The notes: generated from the sequence alone by a model not told the origin. Positions 17,432-26,684 are shown, counted from the stretch's first letter. The stretch: DNA of 46,419 bases from Polyangiaceae bacterium (GCA_025937835.1 JAICQO010000048.1:1-46419); one strand, 5' to 3'. Made by a program: numbers and translations.

Positions 17432-19111
17432 ATGCTCATTCGAATGCGACACGCGACGGCGCGCGTGGCGTTGGCGCTCACGCTCGTTTCCGCAAGTGCC
17501 GTCGCGCAACCCGCGCCGGCTCCGGCTCCCGTGCCTGCTCCGCCGTCACCCGTGGTCGGCGATCCGGATTTCGACGACGAAGGCGTGCTCGAAGCGCCGC
17601 TCGGTCCCACGAGCGCGAGCGACTATTCTTGTAGTCAGGCGGCAGTTTACGTTCAGCACAGGGCGAACATCGAGCGTTGCTGGAGCCACGCGAGCGGCGC
17701 GCCGGCTCTCGCCGCGGCGGCCCTCGCCCTGAACGAGCAGGTCTGCAAGACGCAGCCCCGCCCCTTCGATATGGAGTGGGCAGAGCAAGACGTCGCGCAG
17801 GCCAGGGCGGTCTACGACCAAACCGGGGGCAAGGTCGTCGCGGCGAAGCAGGCTCTGGATCAAGCCGTGGCACGGCTGGAGCGCTCGAAATCGAGCCGGG
17901 CCCTGAGCGACGCGCTGCTCGCAGCCTTCGACAGCGTCGTCGATTCGGCGACGCCGCGGGACTTCGTCGAGGTGCTCGAGAGCGAGCCTCGAAGGGCGGC
18001 GTGTGGCGACGTCGCCCGGGCGCTGCGCGAGGCCCAGAAGCCTTCTGCAGACGCCAACGAGCGCTCGATCCGGGCCGACGCAGAAGCCCAGCTCGAGCCC
18101 GACCGAGCGCACGCCTCGGACCTGCTGCGCAAAGCTTCCACCAGCATCACGGCCATCACGGGGACGAGCGGCGAGGTCGAGCATGCCGGCGCGCCGGATA
18201 CCGTGGCGCTGGCGATCATGAGCGCGCTCGGTGCAGGCAAGGAGACCTCGGGCTCGAACGTCGTGATGACGCTGAATCTGGCTTCGATCGTGGTTCAAGA
18301 TCAGAAGAAGCGGCTCGAGCTCGCGCCCCCGGTGCGAAACCTGTTCTTGCGCGTCACGGCGCCGCTCGAGTCCACGGAACCCAAGGCGGTGACCGGCGCG
18401 ACGGACCAAGCCGAGGCGGCCGACCCCGAGCCCGAAGTGAAGCGGCTGAACCTGGTGCTCGGCACGAGCTTGCTCGACGCGAGCGACCCCCGCCTGAAGC
18501 CCAACCGCGAATGCTACGCGCGCGTGGTCGATTACTTGCCGCCGGCCAGCACGGACACGAAAGAGTCGGAGCGCATCGAAAAGCGCAAGAACCTGTTCGA
18601 CAGGTGCAACCGGCGCGCGGCCTACGAGCAGCGCCTCGCGCTCCGCGCCGGGATCAGCCTGCTCACCGATCAGAACAGCGACGACCCGAACACGCGCCCC
18701 GAGCTCTACGCTGGCGCTCTGGTCTACGCCCCCGCGCCTTTTCTCTACACGAACCTGCTCTACCAGGCGATCGTCGAGCCCGCGGAGATCCACGTGTTCG
18801 GCGCCGGGCTCAGCATCGGGACCAACGTCGGGGGCCGCGACTCCGGCGTCGATTCCTGGTCGCGCGTCGGGCTCGACACCTTGTTCCTGGTCGCTCGCAG
18901 CGCGGACACGGAGGAATGGGGCTGGGAATGGCGCGTCGTCCCGACGGCGCGCGTGAAGATCGGCGATACCGTCTCGCAGCTCGGGATCGGACCGCGCATC
19001 TTCGGCAACGGCGACGGCGGCGTGTTCGCCACGGTCGCCCTTTCCTACGACGTGGACGCGCTGATGGATCCGTTGCTCACGACTCCGGCCGCGCCGGGCG
19101 CACGACCCTGA
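17432..19111 (+). CDS. large secreted protein of unknown function
   Basis: A 559-residue protein with a signal peptide (RVALALTLVSASAVAQ) and a short Ala/Pro linker. The middle (residues about 60-250) is helical and charged, compatible with a coiled coil (AQARAVYDQTGGKVVAAKQA and DQAVARLERSKSS). The C-terminal 170 residues have alternating hydrophobic strands (LYAGALVYAPAPFLYTNLLY, VVPTARVKIGDTVSQLGIG, GVFATVALSYDVDALM) resembling a small outer membrane beta-barrel or porin-like domain. No catalytic motif is visible. The start ATG at 17432 is preceded by AGGGGGA. It is probably co-transcribed with the 99-residue gene upstream. Confidence 0.75.
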   Translation: MLIRMRHATARVALALTLVSASAVAQPAPAPAPVPAPPSPVVGDPDFDDEGVLEAPLGPTSASDYSCSQAAVYVQHRANIERCWSHASGAPALAAAALALNEQVCKTQPRPFDMEWAEQDVAQARAVYDQTGGKVVAAKQALDQAVARLERSKSSRALSDALLAAFDSVVDSATPRDFVEVLESEPRRAACGDVARALREAQKPSADANERSIRADAEAQLEPDRAHASDLLRKASTSITAITGTSGEVEHAGAPDTVALAIMSALGAGKETSGSNVVMTLNLASIVVQDQKKRLELAPPVRNLFLRVTAPLESTEPKAVTGATDQAEAADPEPEVKRLNLVLGTSLLDASDPRLKPNRECYARVVDYLPPASTDTKESERIEKRKNLFDRCNRRAAYEQRLALRAGISLLTDQNSDDPNTRPELYAGALVYAPAPFLYTNLLYQAIVEPAEIHVFGAGLSIGTNVGGRDSGVDSWSRVGLDTLFLVARSADTEEWGWEWRVVPTARVKIGDTVSQLGIGPRIFGNGDGGVFATVALSYDVDALMDPLLTTPAAPGARP

Positions 19112-19126
19112 ACGCGTGCAGGAGCG

Positions 19127-19870
19127 CTACGGCAGCGCCCACTCCGCGCGCTGCTCGTCGTAGGTCGGCTGCGGCAGCTGCACCAGCACGGGCTTGGCCT
19201 TGCGCTCGAGCCAGCTCAGCACGCTCTCGAGCGCGTCGCGCGGCATGGCCGTGCAGCCCGAGGTCGGGCGGTGGTCGCCGCGCCAGATGTGAAGGAAGAC
19301 GCAGGAGCCGGCCGCCTTGGTGATCTCCGGCGCGTTCTGGGTGACGACGATGCCCCACTCGAACAGGCCGTCCGTGCGCCGTAGCGGGCTCCAGCGCTGC
19401 CACGAGCTCTTCGGCACCTCGTTCGAGTCGATGATCTGGTTGTAGAAGCGCGAGCGCGTGTCTTCGACGCAGTAGGAGCTGTCTCGCGTCTGGAAGTACG
19501 GAAAGTCGCTGGGGCCGCCGGGCAAGGCCGTCGAGGCGCCGAACGCGCGCTCCAAGAGGAACACCCCTGCGGGTGATTTACCGTCGCCCTCGCGCTTCCG
19601 CGGGCCTTCCCGGAGCGGGACGTGCAGGCCGCGGCCCCAGGCCATGCCGCTCCGGCCGAGCATGACTCGGATGGGGTCGCCGACCCGCATCCAGCTACCC
19701 TCGGCGCTCCTCGTATAGCGCTCGAGCGTGCCGCTCTGAGCGCGCCAGGACGAAGAACGGACGACCACGGCTTGCCGATTTGCCGGTGAGACCGGCACGG
19801 ATTCACCCGGGCGATCCGCGCGGGCGTCGATGGGGATCAGGAGCAACAACGCGATGAGCAGGCGACGCAC
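19127..19870 (-). CDS. L,D-transpeptidase (YkuD) family protein
   Basis: A 247-residue exported protein. The GTG at 19870 gives a clean signal peptide (RRLLIALLLLIPIDARA). The catalytic region reads FLHIWRGDHRPTSGCTAMPR, with the nucleophile Cys206 in SGC and a conserved His194. This is the variant [S/T]-G-C form of the YkuD motif found in the ErfK-like group, whose members crosslink peptidoglycan or attach proteins to it. Further support is DGKSPAGVFLLERAFG and KSSWQRW. It diverges from the diiron oxidase gene; the spacer is 19871-20039. Confidence 0.88.
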   Translation of the reverse strand: MRRLLIALLLLIPIDARADRPGESVPVSPANRQAVVVRSSSWRAQSGTLERYTRSAEGSWMRVGDPIRVMLGRSGMAWGRGLHVPLREGPRKREGDGKSPAGVFLLERAFGASTALPGGPSDFPYFQTRDSSYCVEDTRSRFYNQIIDSNEVPKSSWQRWSPLRRTDGLFEWGIVVTQNAPEITKAAGSCVFLHIWRGDHRPTSGCTAMPRDALESVLSWLERKAKPVLVQLPQPTYDEQRAEWALP

Positions 19871-20017
19871 GGCGCTCCGCGTAGCACGAATCCTTCGAGC
19901 ACCTAAACGGAGTGAGGCGAAATAGCTGACCGAGCGCGCCCGTGATCCACGTTGATCCACCTGCTGAGCCCCGCGCGCCGACAAAACACCGGCGAACGGC
20001 GAGCCGTCGTGGTGGCA

Positions 20018-20030
20018 TGTGCATTGCACA
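20018..20030. promoter_or_regulatory. perfect palindrome TGTGCA-T-TGCACA before the diiron oxidase gene
   Basis: A 13-bp perfect inverted repeat ending 9 bases before the preferred ATG at 20040, within a 169-bp divergent spacer. Position and symmetry suggest an operator or a structure affecting translation initiation; a short palindrome like this can also arise by chance. Confidence 0.35.
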
Positions 20031-20039
20031 GTGACCCGC

Positions 20040-20957
20040 ATGCAATTGGGTCCCGAGATTCATGCAGGAGCCCGGATCCGAGCGCGCAACGACGAGCTCT
20101 GGCTCCAGCGGCGGCTCACGACGTGGAATGGGCGGCGGCTGTCGCCTTCGCTGCCGGCCAGTGATTGGCGCGAGGAGCTGACGTCCGAGCTCGAGCTGCT
20201 CCGTCTGGAGCGCCAGTTCGTGGAGCGAGAACGCAGCGGAGTGGTCGCAACGGCCGCAATTGTGCCTCGCGACCCGGATGCCTTCGTCGCGTGGTTCGAG
20301 CAGCTGTTGCACGACGGGCCCGGCCAGGGCGACGCGCTTTTCCCGTGGCTGGCGGAGTCGGCGCCGCTCGAGCAGATGCGCTGGTTTCTCCAGCAAGAGG
20401 TGGCGGGCGAGGCTGGCTTCGACGACTTGGTCGCCCTCACGCAAGTGAAGATGCCGGCGATCGCCAAGCTCGAGCTCGCGCGGAACTATTGGGACGAAAT
20501 GGGGCAGGGGCACGAGAGCGGTATGCACGGCCCGATGCTGAGCCGCCTGGCGCGAGTGCTGGGCCTGCGCACCGAGTCGCAGCTGATCGTCAGCGAGTCC
20601 CTGGCCCTCGGCAATCTGATGGTCGCGTTCGCCACCAATCGTTGCTTCGCCTATCAATCGATCGGTGCGCTCGGCGCGATCGAGCTCACTGCGCCCGGTC
20701 GTACCGAGCGCGTCAATCAGGGGCTCAAACGGCTCGGCTTCGACGGAGAAGCACGCCAGTACTTCGCGCTGCACGCCACGCTGGACGTCAAGCACTCGGA
20801 AGCTTGGAACCGCGAGGTGCTGAGGCCGCTGGTCGCTGCCACGCCCGAGGCGGCGCCCGCGATCGCCGAGGGCGCGCTGCTGCGCCTGACGGCCGGGGCC
20901 CGCTGCTTCGAGCGCTACCGTCGCGAGCTGTGGCTCACGCCCGAAGTCCCCGGATGA
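20040..20957 (+). CDS. heme-oxygenase-like iron-containing redox enzyme
   Basis: A 305-residue all-helical protein of the iron-containing redox enzyme family (heme-oxygenase-like diiron oxidases). Conserved segments are FLQQEVAGEAGFDDLVALTQ, LARNYWDEMGQGHESGMHGP, IELTAPGRTERVNQGLKRLG and YFALHATLDVKHSEAWNREV. The last contains H245-x3-D249-x2-H252, the metal-binding motif on the final core helix of this superfamily. The usual His on the first ligand helix is not evident (Gln-Gln-Glu there). Characterised relatives oxidise fatty acids or amino acids to alkenes, nitroso groups or cleavage products; this substrate is unknown. A GTG at 20019 is an alternative start. The stop overlaps the methyltransferase ATG. 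Confidence 0.82.
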   Translation: MQLGPEIHAGARIRARNDELWLQRRLTTWNGRRLSPSLPASDWREELTSELELLRLERQFVERERSGVVATAAIVPRDPDAFVAWFEQLLHDGPGQGDALFPWLAESAPLEQMRWFLQQEVAGEAGFDDLVALTQVKMPAIAKLELARNYWDEMGQGHESGMHGPMLSRLARVLGLRTESQLIVSESLALGNLMVAFATNRCFAYQSIGALGAIELTAPGRTERVNQGLKRLGFDGEARQYFALHATLDVKHSEAWNREVLRPLVAATPEAAPAIAEGALLRLTAGARCFERYRRELWLTPEVPG

Positions 20958-21883
20958 ATCCGCTCGATTCCGAGGGGAGGGCGCTGGTCGCGCTGGGCCA
21001 GGCACTGCGCTCGATGGGGTATCGGTTCATCACGCCGACCCCATCGACGCATCGCATCGTGCTCGAGCGGGACACTCACCCCGCGCGCGACCTGCGCGAC
21101 GTGTTCGGCTGGAGCCGCCCATTTCGTCCGAACCTGTTGCCCGCGGAGCTGTTTCGCCTGGCGGAGCAGGCGCGTGTCGTAACGGAGGGCAGTGACGGCC
21201 TGCGCGCGAGCGTTCGATTTTCGACGCTCGGGTCGCAGCTCTTCGTGCACTCGGCGTACCCGACGCACGCGGCGGATTCGGTGTTCTTCGGGCCGGATAC
21301 CTATCGCTTCTGCGCGGCGCTCGCGCGCCACATGGACCGGCGCGAACGCATCGTCGACCTCGGTTGTGGCTCGGGTGCGGGCGGGCTGAGCGTGGCGGGG
21401 CTCGCCGGTCGCGTCGTGCTCTCCGATATCAGCGAGCGCGCGCTGCGATTCGCCGCCGTGAATGCGGAGCTAGCGGGCGTTGCCGCGGAGCTCGTCCAGG
21501 GCGACGGCCTGTCTGCGGTCGGGGGCACGGTCGACGGCGTGATTTGCAATCCGCCTTACTTGCGCGACCGCGATGCGCGCATCTACCGCGAAGGCGGCGG
21601 TCGATTCGGCGAGGGCCTGGCGCTGCGCTGGCTGGAGGAAGCGACAGAGCGGCTGCGCGACGGCGGCGTGTTGATCCTGTACACCGGCGCGCCGATCCTC
21701 GACGGTGAGGATTGGTTCTGGCGGGCGGCGCAGCCCCTCTGCCAGTCAGCGGGCGCGGACGTTCGTTACGAGGAGCTCGACCCCGACGTCTTCGGGGAGG
21801 AGCTCGCCGATCCGATTTACCGCGGAGTCGAGCGGATCGCCGCGGTCGCGCTGGTCGCGCGCTTCGGGGGCGAGCGCCGCTAG
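20954..21883 (+). CDS. class I SAM-dependent methyltransferase (HemK-like)
   Basis: A 309-residue methyltransferase. The ATG overlaps the preceding stop (ATGA), so the pair is translationally coupled. Motif I is IVDLGCGSGAGGLSVAGLAG, the acidic post-I residue sits in LSDISERAL, and motif IV is NPPY as in HemK/PrmC and N6-adenine methyltransferases. The N-terminal 130 residues (THRIVLERDTHPARDLRDVF onward) form an extra domain. Coupling to a diiron oxidase suggests a small-molecule pathway rather than release-factor methylation. Its 3' end overlaps the opposing MocA-like gene by 138 bp. Confidence 0.85.
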   Translation: MNPLDSEGRALVALGQALRSMGYRFITPTPSTHRIVLERDTHPARDLRDVFGWSRPFRPNLLPAELFRLAEQARVVTEGSDGLRASVRFSTLGSQLFVHSAYPTHAADSVFFGPDTYRFCAALARHMDRRERIVDLGCGSGAGGLSVAGLAGRVVLSDISERALRFAAVNAELAGVAAELVQGDGLSAVGGTVDGVICNPPYLRDRDARIYREGGGRFGEGLALRWLEEATERLRDGGVLILYTGAPILDGEDWFWRAAQPLCQSAGADVRYEELDPDVFGEELADPIYRGVERIAAVALVARFGGERR

Positions 21884-22441
21884 CTCGACGTCGTCGCGCG
21901 TGTCCACGTCGAGCTCGCCGTCCGGCCAATCCACGAGCGATAGCTCGGACGCGGAGCGGAGCAGCGTGCTCGCCCCGCGGTCGCCCCGGAGCGCGAACAG
22001 AGCCTCGAAACAGCGGGCGGGAAACAGCGCGGGCACGGCGGGCTTCTCCGCGTAGTACGACGCGACCAGCTGATCACCGTCCGAGCAGACGAGGAGCCGG
22101 CTCAGATGAGCCCGCGACAAGCGCGGCTGGTCGCACAGCAAGAGCAGCAGTGCCCGGGCCTCCTTGTGCCGCGCCCAGGCCACGGCCGCGCGGATCGACG
22201 ACGCCATGCCCTCGGCAAAGTCGAGGTTCTCGACGAGATCGACGTCGAGGTCCGTCACGGCGCGGCTCACGTCGCCGGCGTGGGCTCCGACGACCACGGC
22301 CACGCGCGCGACGCCGCTCGCCAGCGCTTCGGCGGCCGCGTGGTGGACCAGCGTTTGCCCTCCACACAGTTGCAAGAGCTGCTTGGGCGCTCCGAGCCGT
22401 TGCGACGACCCGGCCGCCAGCACCGCCGCGACGACGCTCAT
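21746..22441 (-). CDS. mocA: MocA-like molybdenum cofactor cytidylyltransferase
   Basis: A 231-residue NTP transferase. It begins AAVLAAGSSQRLGAPKQLL, the nucleotidyltransferase motif with Lys20, and has CDQP in the metal-binding strand and the family's ending DVDTRDDVE. Known MocA proteins use CTP to form molybdopterin cytosine dinucleotide for xanthine oxidase-family enzymes; the neighbouring aldehyde oxidoreductase genes fit this. Family members usually end near residue 195, so the last 35-40 residues, which lie antisense to the methyltransferase gene, are an extension. Its ATG overlaps the XdhC-like stop by 4 bases. Confidence 0.87.
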   Translation of the reverse strand: MSVVAAVLAAGSSQRLGAPKQLLQLCGGQTLVHHAAAEALASGVARVAVVVGAHAGDVSRAVTDLDVDLVENLDFAEGMASSIRAAVAWARHKEARALLLLLCDQPRLSRAHLSRLLVCSDGDQLVASYYAEKPAVPALFPARCFEALFALRGDRGASTLLRSASELSLVDWPDGELDVDTRDDVELAALAPEARDQRDRGDPLDSAVNRIGELLPEDVGVELLVTNVRAR

Positions 22442-23562
22442 GCGCCCTCGGCGAAGATCAGCTGGAGCTGCGGGGTGCTTTCGTGGATGTCTCCGGGGCG
22501 ATCGCGGAGCTGTGCGCCGTCACTCTCCGTCAGGCGAGCCTGAGCCTCGGCGACGATCGAAAGCGCGATTTCTTCCGCGGTTTCGGCGCCGAGCGAGAGG
22601 CCGGCCGGGGCGTGCAGGTGGTCGAGCCCGCGCGCCGGTAGTACGCGCAGCGTCGCAGCGATTTCGTTCAACAGCCGCTCGGTGCGTCGCGCCGGGCCGA
22701 GCGCGGCGAGGTATTCACAGCGTGACGGCAGCAGCGCGGCGAGCGTGTCCCGGTCGCGCTCGTAGTCGTGCGACATCACCACCGCGAGCGGCCGGGCGCA
22801 GGCGTCGAGCTCGGTCACGCAGCGCTCCAGATCCGACGAATAGCGCGCGATCCCCGAAAAGCGCTCGCGGGCCGAGACGCGGTCGGTCCCGCACACCGTC
22901 ACTTCCCAGCCGAGCTCGCCTGCGATCCGCGCGAGCGGCACGGCGTCGGGCCCGGCTCCGAACACGAACAAGTGCGGAGGCGGCTCGAGCAGCTCGAGCA
23001 AGAACTTGAGCCCGCGAAAGCTCACGACGCTGGCCCGGTGCCGGCGCGGGCGCGGGGCGAGCGCCGCGGCGCGCGACAGCTGCAACGCGAGCTCGGGCAG
23101 CCGGCTCGAATGATACTCCGCGTGGGCGTTGCCCAGAAAGCGCGTCCCGAGCGGGAGGACCGCCGTGTGGCTCTCGATCAACGTCGCGAGCGTCAACGCG
23201 TGTTCGCTCTCGAGCTCGTGCTGCACCTGAGCCAGAGTCTCCTCCAGCAGAGCGGCGCACGGCTCGATCAACACCTCGAGCTTGCCGTCGCAGCCGCTGC
23301 CCCTCCCGGCTTCTTCGTCCAGGCGGTGGTCGAAGCTCCTCACGACCGGCCCGCGGCTCGTCAGCCAGGGGCCGAGGCGCAGCACCTCGCGCTCCAGGCA
23401 GCCGGCGCTGAGCGCACCGGCCAGCACGCGCTCCGTGGAAAACAGCAGGCGTGCGCCGGGCCGGCGGTAGGCCGAGCCCTCCACGCCGACGACCGTGGCC
23501 AGCCACCGGGGTTGTCCGAATGAATCCGCGAGCGCGCGGCAGACGTCGAGTGTTTCTCGCAT
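22438..23562 (-). CDS. XdhC/CoxI-family (PaoD-like) molybdoenzyme maturation factor
   Basis: A 374-residue protein. The N-terminal XdhC domain has ATVVGVEGSAYRRPGARLLF and the conserved AGALSAGCLEREV containing Cys. A C-terminal Rossmann domain follows (HLFVFGAGPDAVPLARIAGE). XdhC/PaoD proteins bind the cytosine dinucleotide form of the cofactor, protect it and insert it into the large subunit. It lies 9 bases after the molybdenum subunit gene and overlaps mocA, the order expected for cofactor maturation. Confidence 0.9.
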   Translation of the reverse strand: MRETLDVCRALADSFGQPRWLATVVGVEGSAYRRPGARLLFSTERVLAGALSAGCLEREVLRLGPWLTSRGPVVRSFDHRLDEEAGRGSGCDGKLEVLIEPCAALLEETLAQVQHELESEHALTLATLIESHTAVLPLGTRFLGNAHAEYHSSRLPELALQLSRAAALAPRPRRHRASVVSFRGLKFLLELLEPPPHLFVFGAGPDAVPLARIAGELGWEVTVCGTDRVSARERFSGIARYSSDLERCVTELDACARPLAVVMSHDYERDRDTLAALLPSRCEYLAALGPARRTERLLNEIAATLRVLPARGLDHLHAPAGLSLGAETAEEIALSIVAEAQARLTESDGAQLRDRPGDIHESTPQLQLIFAEGA

Positions 23563-23571
23563 GACGGTCCC

Positions 23572-25710
23572 TCAGAGCAGCTTGTCGAGCGTGATCGGAA
23601 GATCGCGGACGCGCTTACCCGTGGCGTGATGCACGGCGTTGGCGATCGCCGCCGCCATCCCGGTGATGCCCACTTCCCCGATGCCCTTGGCTCCGATTTC
23701 GTTCACGTACGGGTCGCGTTCGTGGACCTGGATCACCTCGAGCTCCGGGATGTCGGCGTGGACGGGCACGTGGTAGTCGGCAAGATCCCGGGTCACGACC
23801 CGGCCGTTGCGCGGGTCGCGCGCGGTGTGCTCGAGCAGCGCGAGCCCGATGCCCCAGACCATCCCGCCGATGTACTGGCTGTGCGCGGTCTTCGGATTCA
23901 AGATCTTGCCCGCAGCAAATGCTGACACGCAGCGTGTGACGCGGATCTGCCTCAAATCGGCGTCGATCTTGACCTCGACGAAGTGGGCGCCGAACGAGTG
24001 GCTCGAGTAGCGCTTGCGCTCGGCCTTCTCTTCGGTGCGAGCTTCGGCGCGGTGCTCGGGCTCGGTCCGCTGCGCGAGCCAGGCGTCGAGCGCTCTCAGG
24101 TCGAGCTCCGGTGCGCGCAGCGGCGCGCCGAGCGCCAAAAGCTTCTTCTTCAACGCGAGCGCCGCGGCCTGGACTGCCGAGCCCGTGCTCGAAGCGGTTT
24201 GCGAGCCGCCCGAAACCGGCGTCTCCGGCAAGCTCGTGTCACCGAGCTCGAAGCGCACGCGGTCGACGGGGACCCCGAGCGCGTCGGCCGCGATCTGCGC
24301 CATGATCGTGTAGGTGCCGGTCCCGATGTCTTGCGTCCCCGCTTGCACCAGCACGCGCCCTTCGCGATCGATGCGGGCCGAAGCCGAGGCCGCGCTCTGC
24401 TTCGCCGGATAGGTGGCCGTTGCCATGCCCCAACCGACGAGCAGCTTCCCGTCGCGCTGTGAGCCCGGGTCTAGGCGCCGCGCGGCCCAGCCGAAGCGCT
24501 CGGCCGCCTGCTGGTAACAGCGGCGGAGCTCCTTGCTCGACCACGGTTTATCCTCGTGTGGATCGCGCTCCGCGTAGTTTCTGAGCCGGAGCTCCAGCGG
24601 ATCGAGCTTCAGCGCCGTGGCGAGCTCGTCGAGCGCGACCTCGAGAGCGAAGGTGCCCGTGGCTTCTCCCGGAGCGCGCGTGAAGGTCGGCGTGGGGACG
24701 TCGAGCCGCACCAGGCGGTGCGAGGTGGCGACGTTCGGACACGCGTACAGCATTCGAGTTTGCAGCGCCGAGGGCTCCGAAAACTCGTCGAGGCGCGAGG
24801 TCTCGGAGGTCACGTCGTGGCGAACCGCGGTCAGCTTGCCGCGCGCGTCGGCGCCGAGAACGACGCGCTGGATGGTGCGCGGGCGGTAGCCGACCAGCGA
24901 AAACATTTGCGGGCGCGTGAGCACGAGCCGCACCGGGCGCCCCGTCACTCGCGCCGCCAGCGCGCACAGCGCGAGGTGCGACCACGGCGAGCCCTTGCAA
25001 CCGAAGCCGCCGCCCACGTACCGCGAGATCACGCGCACGTTGCTCTCGGCGAGGCCGAACACCGTCGCCAGCTTCTTCCGAACGCCGAAGATGCCCTGCG
25101 AGGTGTCGTAGACCGTGAGCGACTGCTCGCCCTGCCACACCGCAGTGAGCCCGTGCATCTCCATCGGATTGTGGTGCTGATTGGTCGTCGTGTAGGTGGC
25201 ATCGATTTGAACGAACGCCGCTTCGAGCCCCGCCGGCACGTCCCCGCGCGACGAATCCGCCGGCTCGCGCGGCCCGGCCGTCTTCGGCGCGTAAGCTTCA
25301 GCGAGCCGTTCGCGGAGCTCCGTCTGAACTCCGCCGGACGAGTAGCGCACCGCGACCCGCTCGGCCGCGGCGCGGGCGCGCTCCAGCGTGTCCGCGACGA
25401 CCACGGCAATCGGGCAATCGTTGTAGGGCGCCTCGTCCTCTTGCAGGAGCTGGAGCACGCGATCGACCGGTCCAGTCTTGGTCTTGGCTCCCGGAAGCTT
25501 CGGAGCGTTGTGGTGGGTGAGCACGGCCAGCACGCCCGGCGCGTGCTCCGCATCCTTTACGTCGACGGCGACCTTGGCTGCGGCCTGGGTGCTGGTGACG
25601 AGCACCGCGTGCACCAGGTTGGCGACCGGCACCTCCGCGGCGTACTGCGCCTTGCCCGTCACCTTGGCTCGCGCGTCGAGCCGAGCGATGCCCTTGCCGA
25701 CGGCCGTCAT
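23572..25710 (-). CDS. paoC: molybdenum-binding subunit of a PaoC-type aldehyde oxidoreductase
   Basis: A 712-residue xanthine dehydrogenase-family large subunit. It begins GIARLDARAKVTGKAQYAAE, has NQHHNPMEMHGLTAVW and SRYVGGGFGCKG in the cofactor-binding core, and the catalytic Glu679 near the C-terminus in KGIGEVGITG. Length fits PaoC of the periplasmic PaoABC aldehyde oxidoreductase. There is no signal peptide, as expected if it is exported with its iron-sulfur partner. It overlaps the FAD-subunit stop (ATGA). Substrate is inferred as an aldehyde from the similarity of all three subunits; other hydroxylation reactions are possible. Confidence 0.9.
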   Translation of the reverse strand: MTAVGKGIARLDARAKVTGKAQYAAEVPVANLVHAVLVTSTQAAAKVAVDVKDAEHAPGVLAVLTHHNAPKLPGAKTKTGPVDRVLQLLQEDEAPYNDCPIAVVVADTLERARAAAERVAVRYSSGGVQTELRERLAEAYAPKTAGPREPADSSRGDVPAGLEAAFVQIDATYTTTNQHHNPMEMHGLTAVWQGEQSLTVYDTSQGIFGVRKKLATVFGLAESNVRVISRYVGGGFGCKGSPWSHLALCALAARVTGRPVRLVLTRPQMFSLVGYRPRTIQRVVLGADARGKLTAVRHDVTSETSRLDEFSEPSALQTRMLYACPNVATSHRLVRLDVPTPTFTRAPGEATGTFALEVALDELATALKLDPLELRLRNYAERDPHEDKPWSSKELRRCYQQAAERFGWAARRLDPGSQRDGKLLVGWGMATATYPAKQSAASASARIDREGRVLVQAGTQDIGTGTYTIMAQIAADALGVPVDRVRFELGDTSLPETPVSGGSQTASSTGSAVQAAALALKKKLLALGAPLRAPELDLRALDAWLAQRTEPEHRAEARTEEKAERKRYSSHSFGAHFVEVKIDADLRQIRVTRCVSAFAAGKILNPKTAHSQYIGGMVWGIGLALLEHTARDPRNGRVVTRDLADYHVPVHADIPELEVIQVHERDPYVNEIGAKGIGEVGITGMAAAIANAVHHATGKRVRDLPITLDKLL

Positions 25711-26684
25711 GCCGCCGCCCGTTCCAGCGCGCGCACCACCACCCGGCGCGCGAGCTCGACCTTGAATTGGTTGTGCGGTGTGGTCCGCGCGCCGTTCGCG
25801 GCGAGCTTGGCTGCGGCTTCGAACGTTTCGCGCGTGGGCGGCCTGCCGAGCAGCGCGGCCTCGACCTCGAGCGCGCGCCAGGGCTTGGTCGCCACGCCGC
25901 CCAGCGCCACGCGCGCGGTCGCGATCTTCTCGCCCGAAAGCTCGAGCGCCACCGCGGCGGAGGCCAGCGCGAAGGCGAAGGCCGCGCGATCCCGAACCTT
26001 CACGTAAGCCGAGCGCCGGCTGAACCCGGAGGCTGGCACGAACACCTCGGTCACGATTTCTCCGGGTTCGAGCGCGGTTTCGACCTGCGGCGTCTCGCCT
26101 GGCAACGCATGAAAGTCGGCGATCGCGATCTCGCGGCCGCCCTGCGAGCGCCGCGTGCGCACGATGGCGTCGAGAGCCAGCAGCGCCACGCTCATGTCGG
26201 AGGGGTGCACGGCGATGCAGGCGCGACTGCCACCGAGCACCGCGTGCATGCGCGAGTACCCCTCGAGCGCTGCGCAGCCGCTGCCGGGCCTGCGCTTGTT
26301 GCACTCGGCGACGCCCGGATCGCGGAAGTAGGCGCAGCGCGTGCGCTGCATCAAATTGCCGCCCAGGCTGGCCAGGTTGCGGATCTGCGGCGAGGCTCCA
26401 CTCTCGAGCGCTTGACTCAGGGCTGGCAGCTCGCGACGCACGTCGGGGTGATCGGCGAGGTCGCTGTTCCGGGCGAGCGCGCCCGCCGTGAGCCCGTTCG
26501 GCGCCCAGCTGATGCGCTCCGACAGCACCGCGTTCAGATCGACGAGCGCCGCGGGGCGTTCCACGTCGAGCCGCAGCAGATCCACGAGCAGCGTGCCGCC
26601 AGCGATGAAGCGATGCTCGGCTTGTTTGCCGCGAGCCACGGCCTCGTCGAGGCTCTTCGGCACGACGTAGTCGAAGTCCCTCAT
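25707..26684 (-). CDS. paoB: FAD-binding subunit with extra iron-sulfur cluster motif (PaoB-type)
   Basis: A 325-residue FAD subunit. FIAGGTLLVDLLRLD and RNLASLGGNLMQRTRC are the flavin-binding motifs. A Cys-rich insertion follows with Cys117, Cys128, Cys137 and Cys156 (RTRC, ECNKRRPGSGC, SRACIAVHPSDM), as in PaoB and 4-hydroxybenzoyl-CoA reductase-like subunits that carry an additional [4Fe-4S] cluster. The C-terminal CO-dehydrogenase flavoprotein domain is complete. Overlaps both neighbours by 4 bases. Confidence 0.9.
   Translation of the reverse strand: MRDFDYVVPKSLDEAVARGKQAEHRFIAGGTLLVDLLRLDVERPAALVDLNAVLSERISWAPNGLTAGALARNSDLADHPDVRRELPALSQALESGASPQIRNLASLGGNLMQRTRCAYFRDPGVAECNKRRPGSGCAALEGYSRMHAVLGGSRACIAVHPSDMSVALLALDAIVRTRRSQGGREIAIADFHALPGETPQVETALEPGEIVTEVFVPASGFSRRSAYVKVRDRAAFAFALASAAVALELSGEKIATARVALGGVATKPWRALEVEAALLGRPPTRETFEAAAKLAANGARTTPHNQFKVELARRVVVRALERAAA

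Noticed and set aside
24556-26007. 483-residue plus-strand open frame
   Set aside because: Antisense to the molybdenum and FAD subunit genes; Arg/His-rich without domain resemblance.
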